Of a stretch of 64,000 nt of DNA, positions 46,068 through 54,785 are shown piece after piece (the stretch's first letter is position 1; each line of letters begins with the position of its first letter). Position numbers and translations under genes: made by a program. The notes under the pieces are model-generated. The model did no database searches. It was not told the DNA's origin and was given only the letters and a program-made list of their open reading frames with translations. Source of the DNA: Leptolinea sp. HRD-7 (GTDB taxonomy: Bacteria; Chloroflexota; Anaerolineae; Anaerolineales; Anaerolineaceae); contig AP024710.1 of assembly GCA_024363285.1 (NCBI GenBank), positions 2,202,001-2,266,000 on the forward strand, given 5' to 3'.

Positions 46068-46778
46068 CTACGTTTTTTCAGCGGAATGAATTGCCATAGT
46101 GCCAAACATAAATTTTTGCCAGGTAACAGATTTAAATCCGCATTCGTTAAAAATTCTGGCCAATTCATTCGCGTTCACATGCTGACGTGTCGACTCTGGA
46201 AGATAATCATAGGCATTTATATCACGGACGATTATCCAACCTAAAAGTGGGATGATGAATTTCAGGTAAAAAATTATGAAGGGGTAAAAAATATTACGCT
46301 CAGGCGGAGTGGTATCGAGACATATTATGCGACTTTTTTGTGCTACCACGCGTTTTAGCTCTAGAACCGCATGATTGATATCGGGTACATTCCTTAATAA
46401 ATAGCCAGATACAGCTCCCGTGAAATAATCATCAGGGAACGGAAGCGCTTGCGCGTCGGCTACAACCCTGAAAACACCGGGCATATCCGGCGAAATCCTT
46501 CCATATGCCAACATTTGATACGTCAGATCTACCGCGACAACCTGTGAAAAAGGTGATTGTTTGCGAATCTCCAATGTAAGATCGCCTGTCCCGGCACCTG
46601 CATCCAGGTATACTCCGTCACTGCATGGAGCTAACTTTTCTACAACTTTTTCCTTCCAGTAGACATCCTGCCCAAATGACATTATCCTGTTCATCAGGTC
46701 GTATCTTGAAGCAATACGAGTAAACATTTTACGTACGTAGTCACGCTTGATTTCTTTATCTGGCAACAATGCACTCAT
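46068..46778 (-). CDS. ubiE: demethylmenaquinone methyltransferase (UbiE/MenG)
   Basis: 236-residue SAM-dependent methyltransferase for the last C-methylation of menaquinone or ubiquinone. FTRIASRYDLMNRIMSFGQD and YLDAGAGTGDLTLEI (SAM motif I) are diagnostic, as is AVSGYLLRNVPDI (motif region II). The usual NPPFY-type segment is replaced by DTTPPERNIFYP. A menaquinone role is likely for a Chloroflexota-like host. It is convergent with the Cache sensor and stands alone. Confidence 0.93.
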   Translation of the reverse strand: MSALLPDKEIKRDYVRKMFTRIASRYDLMNRIMSFGQDVYWKEKVVEKLAPCSDGVYLDAGAGTGDLTLEIRKQSPFSQVVAVDLTYQMLAYGRISPDMPGVFRVVADAQALPFPDDYFTGAVSGYLLRNVPDINHAVLELKRVVAQKSRIICLDTTPPERNIFYPFIIFYLKFIIPLLGWIIVRDINAYDYLPESTRQHVNANELARIFNECGFKSVTWQKFMFGTMAIHSAEKT

Positions 46779-46862
46779 ATTGATATTGTAACGCTGGATA
46801 ACAAAGATTTAGCCTAAAACCAAACCGGGGCATTTTCATTCATATTTGCCATAGTTCAAAGG

Positions 46863-46890
46863 TTGACAAAAACCCTGTTTCGGATAAAAT
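46863..46890 (+). promoter_or_regulatory. promoter of tRNA-Leu
   Basis: TTGACA (46863-46868) and TAAAAT (46885-46890) with a 16-bp spacer, 17 bp before the tRNA. Confidence 0.8.
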
Positions 46891-46907
46891 ACTTGTCAGC
46901 CAGATGT

Positions 46908-46994
<87 letters not shown>

Positions 46995-46995
46995 A

Positions 46996-47026
46996 AAAAA
47001 GACTCCGATAATACCGGGGTCTTTTT
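46996..47026 (+). terminator. intrinsic terminator after tRNA-Leu
   Basis: AAAAAGACTCCG pairs with CGGGGTCTTTTT (one G-T pair), loop of 7 nt, directly after the tRNA. Confidence 0.85.
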
Positions 47027-47093
47027 TGATTATCGATACTGTGTGGTAAGATAATTGCAATTCCATCAAGGATAATGACTGAAAGGTAGCATC

Positions 47094-47498
47094 TTGAAAT
47101 ACTTTCTGGCAAACCTCTGGCAGAATAAACGTCAGCTCCTTCTGGGAGTAGTTGTAATCTTTCTTTTGTTATTGTTCCTTGATTTGAATAACCGAATCGG
47201 TGAATTGTACACATTGAACGAACAACGAGACCGCATGCGTACTCAGGTGAGTATTATGCAAGCGACCGAAAAAGCACTGCGAAAACAGATCGCATATGCT
47301 ACTTCCGAATCGGCTGTAGAAGAGTGGGCCAGGCAGGATAATAATCTTTCAAAGCCGGGTGACAAAGTGATTATCCCGCTCCCTCAACCAGGTTACACTG
47401 TGGTCCCAACCGTTCAACCCACTCCAACAATGGTCATTCTTGAAAACTGGCAAATTTGGAAGCTGTTATTCCTGGGCGATCGTAATACCAAACCCTAG
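47094..47498 (+). CDS. FtsB/DivIC-like septum formation initiator protein
   Basis: 134 residues from a TTG, with AAAGG upstream. One membrane helix (about 15-32) is followed by a coiled coil (about 33-66) and the DivIC-like segment SESAVEEWARQDNNLSKPGDKVIIPL, matching the E-W-AR-x6-KPGE pattern of the family. FtsB/DivIC proteins bridge FtsL and FtsQ in the divisome. The C-terminal extension (about 97-134, Pro/Thr-rich then NWQIWKLLF) is unusual. It overlaps the convergent HAD gene by 4 bp. Confidence 0.8.
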   Translation: MKYFLANLWQNKRQLLLGVVVIFLLLLFLDLNNRIGELYTLNEQRDRMRTQVSIMQATEKALRKQIAYATSESAVEEWARQDNNLSKPGDKVIIPLPQPGYTVVPTVQPTPTMVILENWQIWKLLFLGDRNTKP

Positions 47499-48151
47499 GT
47501 TTGGGTAAGTCTATATATCTGTTCTTCCGTAAGGTCAGTTAATCGTTCAAGAGCGAGGGAAGCCTGTCCAAACGATGAGCGGGGGTGAGTTGTGGCCACG
47601 GTAATACATTTCATCCCACCCGCCAGCGCGCCCTGCATTCCGGCAAGAGAATCCTCAATTACTATACAGCGGCTTGGTGGAGTTTCCAACGCGGCGGCAG
47701 CTCGTAAAAAAACCTTTGGATCTGGTTTACCGGGTATTCTGCATCCACTGATAATCGCATCAAAGAAGTTACCGAGTTGAAATTCATCTAATGAACGGGT
47801 GATGTTTTCCATGGGGGCTGATGACGCAATCGCCTGTGAAAACCCTTTAAATTTAAACCATGTCAACCAATGTAACGCGCCGGGAAACATTTGAAGATTT
47901 TGATGAATGTGCTGGCAGTACCATTCTTCTTTTCTCTTCTCAATATCTTCTTTCATCTGGCGGGACGGTTTATGATTGATCGCTCTTTCAATGACTGAAT
48001 CATTGTTTCGTCCGAATGACTCAATAAATGTACTGTAGGGGTAATCATATCCGTATTCTTCAAAAATAGCTTTAAAAGACTGATAGTGTAGTTCTCCCGA
48101 ATCAACAATAACTCCATCCAGGTCCCACAAAATTGAAAAAGGTATAGTCAA
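47495..48151 (-). CDS. HAD-superfamily sugar-phosphate phosphatase or phosphomutase
   Basis: 218 residues with subfamily IA HAD motifs: motif I LWDLDGVIVDS (nucleophile Asp10), motif II ASSAPMENI, motif III Lys in GKPDPKVF and motif IV CIVIEDSLAGMQGA. The layout matches beta-phosphoglucomutase-like enzymes, but the specificity cannot be fixed. It lies 23 bp downstream of the phosphatase C-terminal half and may be co-transcribed with the partner-switching genes. Confidence 0.88.
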   Translation of the reverse strand: MTIPFSILWDLDGVIVDSGELHYQSFKAIFEEYGYDYPYSTFIESFGRNNDSVIERAINHKPSRQMKEDIEKRKEEWYCQHIHQNLQMFPGALHWLTWFKFKGFSQAIASSAPMENITRSLDEFQLGNFFDAIISGCRIPGKPDPKVFLRAAAALETPPSRCIVIEDSLAGMQGALAGGMKCITVATTHPRSSFGQASLALERLTDLTEEQIYRLTQT

Positions 48152-48174
48152 TTCAGGTACTCTCCCAAAAAAAA

Positions 48175-49329
48175 TTAAGTGCGATGTAACGTCAAAACAG
48201 TAATATCATCCGGACTTGGAAGGCCATCTCTAAATTGGATCAAGTCATTTTCAATGGCTGAAATCAAAGCATTGGCTTTATTCAATCGAGTATTCGATAG
48301 CAGTCTGATCAAACGTTTTTGATCATAGTTTTCGCCATTAGGTGAAAGTGTATCTGTCACACCGTCGGTGAATAAGGTGAGGAAAGTGTTTCGTTCCATG
48401 GTGATGAGATGGTCAGTATATTCCTGGTTCTCCATAACACCCAGCGCCATCTGCCCGCGAGGTAATTCGATAATTGTCCCTTCAGGGGTACGTAAAACAG
48501 GGGGAATGTGACCCGCGTTGGCATATTGTATCGCGCCGGTTTTCGTGTTGGCGATGAGGATCACAAGCGTAACAAACATACCTGAAGGATTATCCTGAAG
48601 AAGCAGGTTATTGATTTTCTTTAGAATTTCACCGGCGCAGAGGCAGTCCTGGGCAAACGAGCGGATCAACGTCCGTGTGACTGTCATATAGAGTGCGGCA
48701 GGCATGCCCTTGTCGCTGACATCCGCGATAACCGCGCAAAAAGTATCCGGCCCAGAAATAAAAAGATCAAAAAAATCACCCCCTACCTGCCGGGCAGGTT
48801 GCCATAAACTATCCATATCCCAGCCTTTAATTTGTGGCAAATGCCGAGGTAGGAATGCATGTTGAATATCCCGGGCTAACCGAAATTCTTGTTGTAATTT
48901 TTCATTTTCCAATTTCTTATCACGTAGAAGGTCATTTTGAATGGCTGTGGCAGCCTGTCGCGATATTCCGCTGAGCAGCTCCATCCGCTTTTCCAGTAAA
49001 CTTCCAGTAACGGGTTTCTCAAGTAAAACCATTGCTCCGAATGTTTCACCTTTTTCGGAGAGGGGTATACCGACAAGCCAGCCGCCATCAGGCGCTGGCT
49101 GACGAGCAGCATCTTTCATTCGAAAAATCTGTTTGATATTCGGCCAATGAATGGCCGATTTATGGGAGGAATCTACCGGTGAAAAGAGCACAATATTGCG
49201 GTCTACTACCAGGTCCAGCAAGGGAAAGTCATCGGGGAAAAGGCTGGTTCCAAATGTCCGGCGGGCATCGGCATTAAATCCAATGCAGGATGAAACCGGA
49301 GAAAAACCTTTCCCGTCCGAGTTAAGCAA
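48175..49329 (-). CDS. C-terminal half of a multi-GAF PP2C (SpoIIE/RsbU-type) phosphatase, separated by a frameshift
   Basis: 384 residues if read from a TTG lying within the T-run, which is an unlikely true start because an in-frame stop lies 5 codons upstream. Residues 1-130 are the rest of a GAF domain begun in the other frame. Residues about 150-384 are a complete SpoIIE-type PP2C domain: VGGDFFDLF, VIADVSDKGMPAALYM, ANAGHIPPV, LFTDGVTDTLSP and DDITVLTL with the metal-binding Asp residues. Such phosphatases dephosphorylate an anti-anti-sigma factor; one is encoded at 52411-52746. Probably one product with the upstream half. Confidence 0.85.
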   Translation of the reverse strand: MLNSDGKGFSPVSSCIGFNADARRTFGTSLFPDDFPLLDLVVDRNIVLFSPVDSSHKSAIHWPNIKQIFRMKDAARQPAPDGGWLVGIPLSEKGETFGAMVLLEKPVTGSLLEKRMELLSGISRQAATAIQNDLLRDKKLENEKLQQEFRLARDIQHAFLPRHLPQIKGWDMDSLWQPARQVGGDFFDLFISGPDTFCAVIADVSDKGMPAALYMTVTRTLIRSFAQDCLCAGEILKKINNLLLQDNPSGMFVTLVILIANTKTGAIQYANAGHIPPVLRTPEGTIIELPRGQMALGVMENQEYTDHLITMERNTFLTLFTDGVTDTLSPNGENYDQKRLIRLLSNTRLNKANALISAIENDLIQFRDGLPSPDDITVLTLHRT

Positions 49330-51977
49330 AAAAAGGCGGCAGTATTAATACCTGCCAGAATAGGAAGCAACCCCAGTATCCCATCGAGAACGGAGCGGAG
49401 ATCATCTTTACCTGCCACAGTCTGAGCTACTTGCAATAAAGCTGCGGCAATGAAAGCATCTTGCTGTTGATTCTCTAAAAGTCTTAAATTTTCCCAGGCG
49501 GTCGCCGTCTGATTCCCAATCCCTTTGAGAACCTGCAAGGTGTCATTTGAAAAGGCACCGTCACGGTTTTCATTTCCAACCCATAACAGGCCGAGAATCT
49601 GTTCATGATTTTTTAATGCCAGAACTACACCAGCAGATGCATCTTTCGATGGTGATAATACAAAATCGCCATTTGTTTGATAGGCTGGAACAGGGTCGGT
49701 CATTCGGCTGGCAAAAACAAATGCCGGGTGATTACTGGAAAATGCCTTGGCCGGTAATGCATCCGAGGAGAACCCACATGTGGCTTTGCGCTCTAGCATG
49801 TTCATTGACGCATTAAACACATACAGCGCGCAATTGGAACAACCAATCAATTCCGGAATCAAATTGACAATGGTCTCAGCCAGTTCAGACTGTGTTCTTA
49901 CTTTCTTACTGGTTTCAGCTACTTTGAGGAGCACTGTGGAAACCCAGGCTTGTTCACGCATAGACGCGTATAGACGGCTATTTTGGATAGCCGCTGCCGC
50001 ATAACCGGCAAATGTTTGTGTAATCAAACGGGCTTCCGTGCCATAACGATCGGGTTGATGATGAGCCAGTGTTAGAAGTCCAACTGTAACACCACCCGCG
50101 CGTAACGGGGCGGCGATCGCCGAATAGTCATTCGAAAAGTCCATTGCTTCGCCCAGCGGTCCACGAGGATCATTAATTGACCTTATTCGGGTTTCACCGG
50201 TGTTCAGGGCTTCAATTATCCAATGGCCGGCAGTATCTGCTGTCTGGTATGCAGCTTTCAATTTCTGGGTACCGGCTCCACGTATAGCCGCAAGGTTTAG
50301 GAATCTATCGGAATAAGTATCAATCGGGGTTAACCAGATTGATGCCACATCACACGGAAGACTATCCTGCAACTTTTCGAGAATCCGATCCATTAATTCT
50401 TCTACGGATGATTCTCCGGAAAGAATACCGGCTACATCTCGTACACTTTCAGCAACCTGGCGTCGGAATTGTTCCGAACGAAACAAGGTGGCGTTTCGTA
50501 TAGAAGTCGCGATTCCAGGGGAGAGAGCTTCGAAGAGCAATCGGTCATTTTCATCGAAAGCGCCGGGTTGGTCACTTTGTATATCAAGAATACCGGTGAT
50601 TTCCCCTCCGGTAATAAGAGGGACAGACATTTCTGACCGGGCTTTCGATGTGACAAAATCAGGGAACCGATACTGAGGATCATGCAGCACGTCATTTGAA
50701 ATAATGGTCTTACCTTCCCGCGCGACCCGTGGAAGAATTCCTTCATCGTAATTAATATCAAACGTTAAAAAGGCATCTTGGTACTCTTGAATATTTTCAC
50801 CTGTTCCAGTCCGAAAAATAATTTTTTCGCGTCCTGAATGGACGGTGTAAATATTTACCTGTAGGTAGTTGAATTTTTCTTGAATAGTGTGAACAACTTT
50901 ATCCAGTAATAGGTCTAGATCCAAAATGGAGGATAAAGAATGTGAAATTTCATATACTGTGGAGATTTGTTCGGTCCTGCGTGATAATCCGGAAAAGAGA
51001 TGTGCGCCTTCAATGGCAATAGCGATATTGTCCGCGAGCGTGCGCAAGACGACCAGATCCATTTCGTGAAAAGAATGTGGTTTGTTTGATTGCACATCAA
51101 GAACACCCAGAACACGTTCTCCAATAATCAGCGGGAGCGCGACTTCAGAACGGGTTTCAGGGAGTGATTCGTGATAGCGGTATATCGGATGGTTAGTTAC
51201 GTCTTCAACAAATAACTCGTTTTTATGTTCCGCTACCCAACCAATAATTCCCTGACCTGTTTTAACACGAATTTCCAATGGGTGAGCGATATTCGGCTTA
51301 CACATAGAAGCGCAGGAACGGCAAACAAGTTCGGTTTCATTTCTGTAAGTAAATATGGCAACATAATAATATTGAAATTTCACCTGGATAGCCGTGGCGA
51401 CCTTTTCGCATAGTTTATCCAGGTTTGTAATAGTAGCTATCTGATCTGATACTTCACGTACGATGGATAATTGCTCTAAACGCCAGCTTTTGAGAATATT
51501 AAGACGATATATCTGAAAAGACATCGCGCAAAGTGAGGCTAATGCGGAAAGGTCTTCGAGTTTTCGGTGTTCTAACTCTTTTGAATCCGACGTCTCTACC
51601 AACAAAATTCCCAGAAGATCATTTCCAGAAATTAGTGGGATGCTGGCCTTAAAGATTTGGCTATCTGAAGAAATCGTAGTGAGAATGGTTCCAAGATTGG
51701 ATTGAAACCTCGGTAAGTGATCTGAATACGTATCCATTACAAGCGGATCGAGATCCGATGACATGTTGACCAACGCCGGATTATCTTCGCCCGGTAATGG
51801 ATAGAATGGATGAGCGAACCAGTATTGACACTTAAAACCAAAAATCTCCGTTATGGAGCCAATAAAAAAATCAGATTGTTCTATGAGGCTGTTTTTTTTC
51901 AGCAAAGTATTTGCCGTTTCGAGAAAACACTTCCAACCGGCTTTTTCTGGAAGATGTTTCTCGATAGGAGCTTTCAC
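49206..51977 (-). CDS. N-terminal half of the multi-GAF PP2C phosphatase (frameshifted)
   Basis: 923 residues, starting in a 4-bp overlap with the anti-sigma gene. It contains about five full GAF domains (roughly 30-165, 180-325, 345-490, 505-680 and 690-840) and the first part of a sixth. Repeated GAF signatures are visible, e.g. EVALPLIIGERVLGVLDVQS and EMSVPLITGGEITGILDIQS. The last 41 residues after AAFFC do not fit the family. GAF arrays sense small ligands or redox state. Rejoined with the 48175-49329 frame, it forms an approximately 1266-residue six-GAF PP2C regulator. Confidence 0.88.
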   Translation of the reverse strand: MKAPIEKHLPEKAGWKCFLETANTLLKKNSLIEQSDFFIGSITEIFGFKCQYWFAHPFYPLPGEDNPALVNMSSDLDPLVMDTYSDHLPRFQSNLGTILTTISSDSQIFKASIPLISGNDLLGILLVETSDSKELEHRKLEDLSALASLCAMSFQIYRLNILKSWRLEQLSIVREVSDQIATITNLDKLCEKVATAIQVKFQYYYVAIFTYRNETELVCRSCASMCKPNIAHPLEIRVKTGQGIIGWVAEHKNELFVEDVTNHPIYRYHESLPETRSEVALPLIIGERVLGVLDVQSNKPHSFHEMDLVVLRTLADNIAIAIEGAHLFSGLSRRTEQISTVYEISHSLSSILDLDLLLDKVVHTIQEKFNYLQVNIYTVHSGREKIIFRTGTGENIQEYQDAFLTFDINYDEGILPRVAREGKTIISNDVLHDPQYRFPDFVTSKARSEMSVPLITGGEITGILDIQSDQPGAFDENDRLLFEALSPGIATSIRNATLFRSEQFRRQVAESVRDVAGILSGESSVEELMDRILEKLQDSLPCDVASIWLTPIDTYSDRFLNLAAIRGAGTQKLKAAYQTADTAGHWIIEALNTGETRIRSINDPRGPLGEAMDFSNDYSAIAAPLRAGGVTVGLLTLAHHQPDRYGTEARLITQTFAGYAAAAIQNSRLYASMREQAWVSTVLLKVAETSKKVRTQSELAETIVNLIPELIGCSNCALYVFNASMNMLERKATCGFSSDALPAKAFSSNHPAFVFASRMTDPVPAYQTNGDFVLSPSKDASAGVVLALKNHEQILGLLWVGNENRDGAFSNDTLQVLKGIGNQTATAWENLRLLENQQQDAFIAAALLQVAQTVAGKDDLRSVLDGILGLLPILAGINTAAFFCLTRTGKVFLRFHPALDLMPMPAGHLEPAFSPMTFPCWTW
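49328..49334 (-). other. frameshift site: run of seven T in the phosphatase gene
   Basis: In the coding sense, GCC GCC TTTTTTT GC TTA. A one-base backward slip, or an eighth T, changes AAFFCLT into AAFFLLNSDG and fuses the GAF half to the GAF-PP2C half. Without it the first frame continues for 41 out-of-frame residues to a stop at 49206. Confidence 0.8.
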
Positions 51978-52405
51978 GAAGAGATCTCAGCTTTCTTAAC
52001 CATTGTCAATGTATTGCCGTGTTGGTCAGAAAACTCAAAATGAACGGAATTCATCCAACGGCGCATAAAAAAGAGTCCAAGTCCACGGTCTGGACGGTCC
52101 TCGAGATTTAGATCGACTCTGGGATTAGCGATGGATTCGGGATCAAATGGTTTCCCGTTATCACGTAATTGAATTATTAACATACCCGGTTGTGACTCGC
52201 AGTCAATCACAATGTTACCCAGGTCTTCTCCTTCGTAAGCATGTTCAATGATGTTCGAGCAGGCTTCATCAACCGCGGTTTCCACCTGGTATCGTGAAAC
52301 ATCATCCAATCCGGCGGCATTTGCCGCCTTATGAATGAATGTTCCAACATCTGAAAGACAGTCAAAACTGGCGCGAAAGGTTTGTTGAAAATGTTCGGTG
52401 TTCAA
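51974..52405 (-). CDS. anti-sigma regulatory serine kinase (RsbW/SpoIIAB-like)
   Basis: 143 residues with the GHKL ATPase fold: N-box VDEACSNIIEHAYE (about 46-59), G1 DNGKPFDP and G2 RGLGLFFMRRWM. Such proteins bind a sigma factor or a response target and phosphorylate an anti-anti-sigma STAS protein. It lies 5 bp after the STAS gene and overlaps the phosphatase by 4 bp, so all three parts of a partner-switching system are coupled. No sigma factor gene is nearby, so the final target is unknown. Confidence 0.93.
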   Translation of the reverse strand: MNTEHFQQTFRASFDCLSDVGTFIHKAANAAGLDDVSRYQVETAVDEACSNIIEHAYEGEDLGNIVIDCESQPGMLIIQLRDNGKPFDPESIANPRVDLNLEDRPDRGLGLFFMRRWMNSVHFEFSDQHGNTLTMVKKAEISS

Positions 52406-52410
52406 AGTAA

Positions 52411-52746
52411 TTAGAAACTACCTACAGAAGTGGTTAAGTCACTGTAAGATTTGAACAGGGGAGTGAAACCCGCCAGATCCAACGCGGATTGTATTGGGGC
52501 GGGAACTGAAGCAAGAACAACCTCGCCACGATTATATCGTTTACAGGTTTTTTGCGCGTTGATCATGGCGCGCAATCCTGCGCTAGACATAAATGTAACA
52601 TTACTCAGATCCAGAACAATATGAAACCGCCCCGCGTCAATAAGAGCCTCGAACGCGCTGTTCAACTGGGGAGCCGTGGAACTGTCAACGCGGCCTTCAA
52701 CATGGATGACGTCACAGCGTTTAAATTTTGAGGTACTTATATTCAT
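52411..52746 (-). CDS. anti-sigma factor antagonist (STAS domain)
   Basis: 111-residue single STAS domain with the phosphorylatable Ser in the conserved loop VTFMSSAGLRAM (about 49-60). EGRVDSSTAPQLNSAFEAL is the usual N-terminal helix region. Unphosphorylated STAS protein sequesters the kinase and frees its target; the multi-GAF phosphatase encoded downstream should reactivate it. It is the first gene of the leftward module. Confidence 0.94.
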   Translation of the reverse strand: MNISTSKFKRCDVIHVEGRVDSSTAPQLNSAFEALIDAGRFHIVLDLSNVTFMSSAGLRAMINAQKTCKRYNRGEVVLASVPAPIQSALDLAGFTPLFKSYSDLTTSVGSF

Positions 52747-52871
52747 CCGAATCCTCCGTATGCATGAAAAACTTGTTAGATTATAACACTCGTCAAAATC
52801 CGGTTTTGAAAACAGAATCCGGATGGATTTAACCGGAAGAAAGAGTAGTATTGTACTATCAGGTAATAATT

Positions 52872-53930
52872 ATGGAACAAATTGTACCAATTGATGAAGA
52901 TGATATTTGGAATGCCATAGTTGCGCGCAATGCGGAATATGACGGCGTATTTTATTATGGAGTGATAACAACTGGAATTTATTGTGTGCCGTCGTGTCCA
53001 TCAAAACGTCCGTCTCGATCCTCGGTAAGGATTTTCGGCAACAATGAAGATGCTCAGGCTGCAGGATTCAGAGCGTGTAAGCGATGTAAACCGGATGAAA
53101 TAGTGGAGCGAATGCAAAAAATTCACGAAGTGATGAGTGTTCTTGAAAGATCTCAAAATGAAATCTTGTCTCCCTCACAATGGGCTGCTTCAGCTGGTTT
53201 ATCCTTAGATACTTTAAGAAAGTTAACGATAGCTTATGCGGGTCTTTCTCCACGCGATATTATCCATCACCAAAAAATGAATGCGTTCAAATTATCCATT
53301 AAAAACGGTAATGAGATTTCTGCCTCTCAATATGATGCCGGATTTGGATCATCAAGCCGATTATATGAAAAGGCATCGACATTACTGGGAATGACCCCCC
53401 GGCAATATAAAGAAAAGGGTAAGAATGTGAGAATTCATTACGCGATTTTTGAAACTAAACTGGGGATGGCTATCATTGCCGGAACGGAAAAAGGTATATG
53501 TTCATTACAATTTGACGATTCCAGCGACACCCTGTTTGATTTATTACAGAAAGAATTCAGTAAGGCCGAGTTGGTAAATGACAGTGAGCCGTTATCTGGT
53601 TGGATGAAAATGCTGAATGATTATCTGGATGGAAATTGCAAAAAGCTATCAATTCCGCTGGATGTTCACACAACTGCCTTTAGAGCAAAAGTCTGGGAGG
53701 CGATTCGCCGAATTCCGTATGGTGAAACGCGGAGCTATTCCCGCCTTGCAAAAGAAATCGGTGAACCCAAAGCAGCCCGGGCAGTAGCCGCTGCATGTGC
53801 GGCAAATCCGGTTGCGCTTGTCACGCCCTGTCATCGGGTGATACATGAAGATGGAAAAACAAGTGGATACCGGTGGGGGATTAAGCGAAAAAAGATATTA
53901 TTATCTATGGAGAAAGAAAACGCTGAATAG
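52872..53930 (+). CDS. ada: bifunctional Ada: methylphosphotriester receptor, AraC-type activator and O6-methylguanine methyltransferase
   Basis: 352 residues from ATG 52872, preferred over an upstream TTG (52851). The N-terminal Ada zinc domain has the Cys4 set in IYCVPSCPSKRP and GFRACKRCKPDE. An AraC-like HTH (about 85-170, ILSPSQWAASAGLSLDTLRK) follows, then the C-terminal methyltransferase with TPCHRVI (acceptor Cys) and FRAKVWEAIRRIPYGETRSYS. It repairs alkylated DNA and activates the adaptive response once methylated. It is the classic three-part fusion and stands alone, followed by a terminator. Confidence 0.96.
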   Translation: MEQIVPIDEDDIWNAIVARNAEYDGVFYYGVITTGIYCVPSCPSKRPSRSSVRIFGNNEDAQAAGFRACKRCKPDEIVERMQKIHEVMSVLERSQNEILSPSQWAASAGLSLDTLRKLTIAYAGLSPRDIIHHQKMNAFKLSIKNGNEISASQYDAGFGSSSRLYEKASTLLGMTPRQYKEKGKNVRIHYAIFETKLGMAIIAGTEKGICSLQFDDSSDTLFDLLQKEFSKAELVNDSEPLSGWMKMLNDYLDGNCKKLSIPLDVHTTAFRAKVWEAIRRIPYGETRSYSRLAKEIGEPKAARAVAAACAANPVALVTPCHRVIHEDGKTSGYRWGIKRKKILLSMEKENAE

Positions 53931-53962
53931 TTAATTAAGAAGCCAGATCAAAAAATTTAAAT

Positions 53963-53994
53963 AAAAAACCGATGGAAGTTTGTCCATCGGTTTT
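53963..53994. terminator. intrinsic terminator between ada and the convergent membrane-protein gene
   Basis: AAAACCGATGGA (53965-53976) pairs with TCCATCGGTTTT (53983-53994), loop AGTTTG. The A and T flanks let it work in both directions. Confidence 0.9.
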
Positions 53995-54000
53995 GATTAA

Positions 54001-54402
54001 TTATTTTGCGTCCTGCATCACACTCATGCGAATTTCAGGTTGATCGAGGTACCACAGGAAAAACCATGAAAGGGCAATACAGACGAGTGTGACGATAATA
54101 TAGAACCCATTGAAAACCTGACCACTGTCAGTGTTTCTAACTGTGTGGGGCATTAACATAAGAAGCCGGCTGATGATATTGAAGCCCTGACCAAAAGACA
54201 GTAAATACCAGGGCCAGTTCTCGGGGTTGTGTCTGACAAGAAGCTCGAAGGTGGCAAAAATAACCAGGACGGCGAGTAAAACGGGAAGCCACCATTCCTG
54301 TGTGGTCATTGCGTATGATTCTGGAGGAAAAACAACAAGAGGGATTAACTGCAGAATAAAAAACGGGATGATCAAATTGCGTTTGAGGACGGCTTTTTTC
54401 AT
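54001..54402 (-). CDS. small integral membrane protein, function unknown
   Basis: 133 residues from ATG 54402, with GGGAGAGAGG upstream. About four hydrophobic helices (roughly 8-26, 35-55, 67-85 and 95-118), the last ending in WFFLWYLDQPE. No domain recognised. It lies directly after the ada terminator and has its own ribosome site. It may be a genus-level membrane protein, like several small ones near Liv clusters, but I cannot assign a role. Confidence 0.7.
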   Translation of the reverse strand: MKKAVLKRNLIIPFFILQLIPLVVFPPESYAMTTQEWWLPVLLAVLVIFATFELLVRHNPENWPWYLLSFGQGFNIISRLLMLMPHTVRNTDSGQVFNGFYIIVTLVCIALSWFFLWYLDQPEIRMSVMQDAK

Positions 54403-54509
54403 GTGCCTCTCTCCCTTGGTATTTAATTCTAGATTCAAAAATTATATGGAGCGAAGTTACTTCTGTCAAGTTTTTTCACGGGTGATTTATTTCGAACGAA
54501 ACATGCTCC

Positions 54510-54538
54510 TTGACAACTTTATATATCGAATGTATATT
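54510..54538 (+). promoter_or_regulatory. strong promoter of the livJ operon
   Basis: TTGACA (54510-54515) and TATATT (54533-54538) with exactly 17 bp between. It gives a leader of about 240 nt (54545-54785) before livJ, ending in AAGGAGGAG. The leader contains the short hairpin AGGATTTGCAGTCCT; I recognise no known riboswitch. Confidence 0.75.
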
Positions 54539-54785
54539 AGCTAAAGTCGATCAAACAAAAGTTATACTTTTGTTTGGTTTATGGTTTTTGAGACTCGTTC
54601 TCTAAGCAAGTCCTCCCCCAAAAAAAGAAAATTTAATAAATTGTTCCAAGATACCAGGGTGATTGGAGGTGATCTGGCACAGACGCGGTGTATTCACTTT
54701 GATTGTTGTTTATAGGATTTGCAGTCCTAAACAGAGTTCAAAAGTATAGAGATTTATAACTAATCACTAAGGAGGAGAAGTTTCT

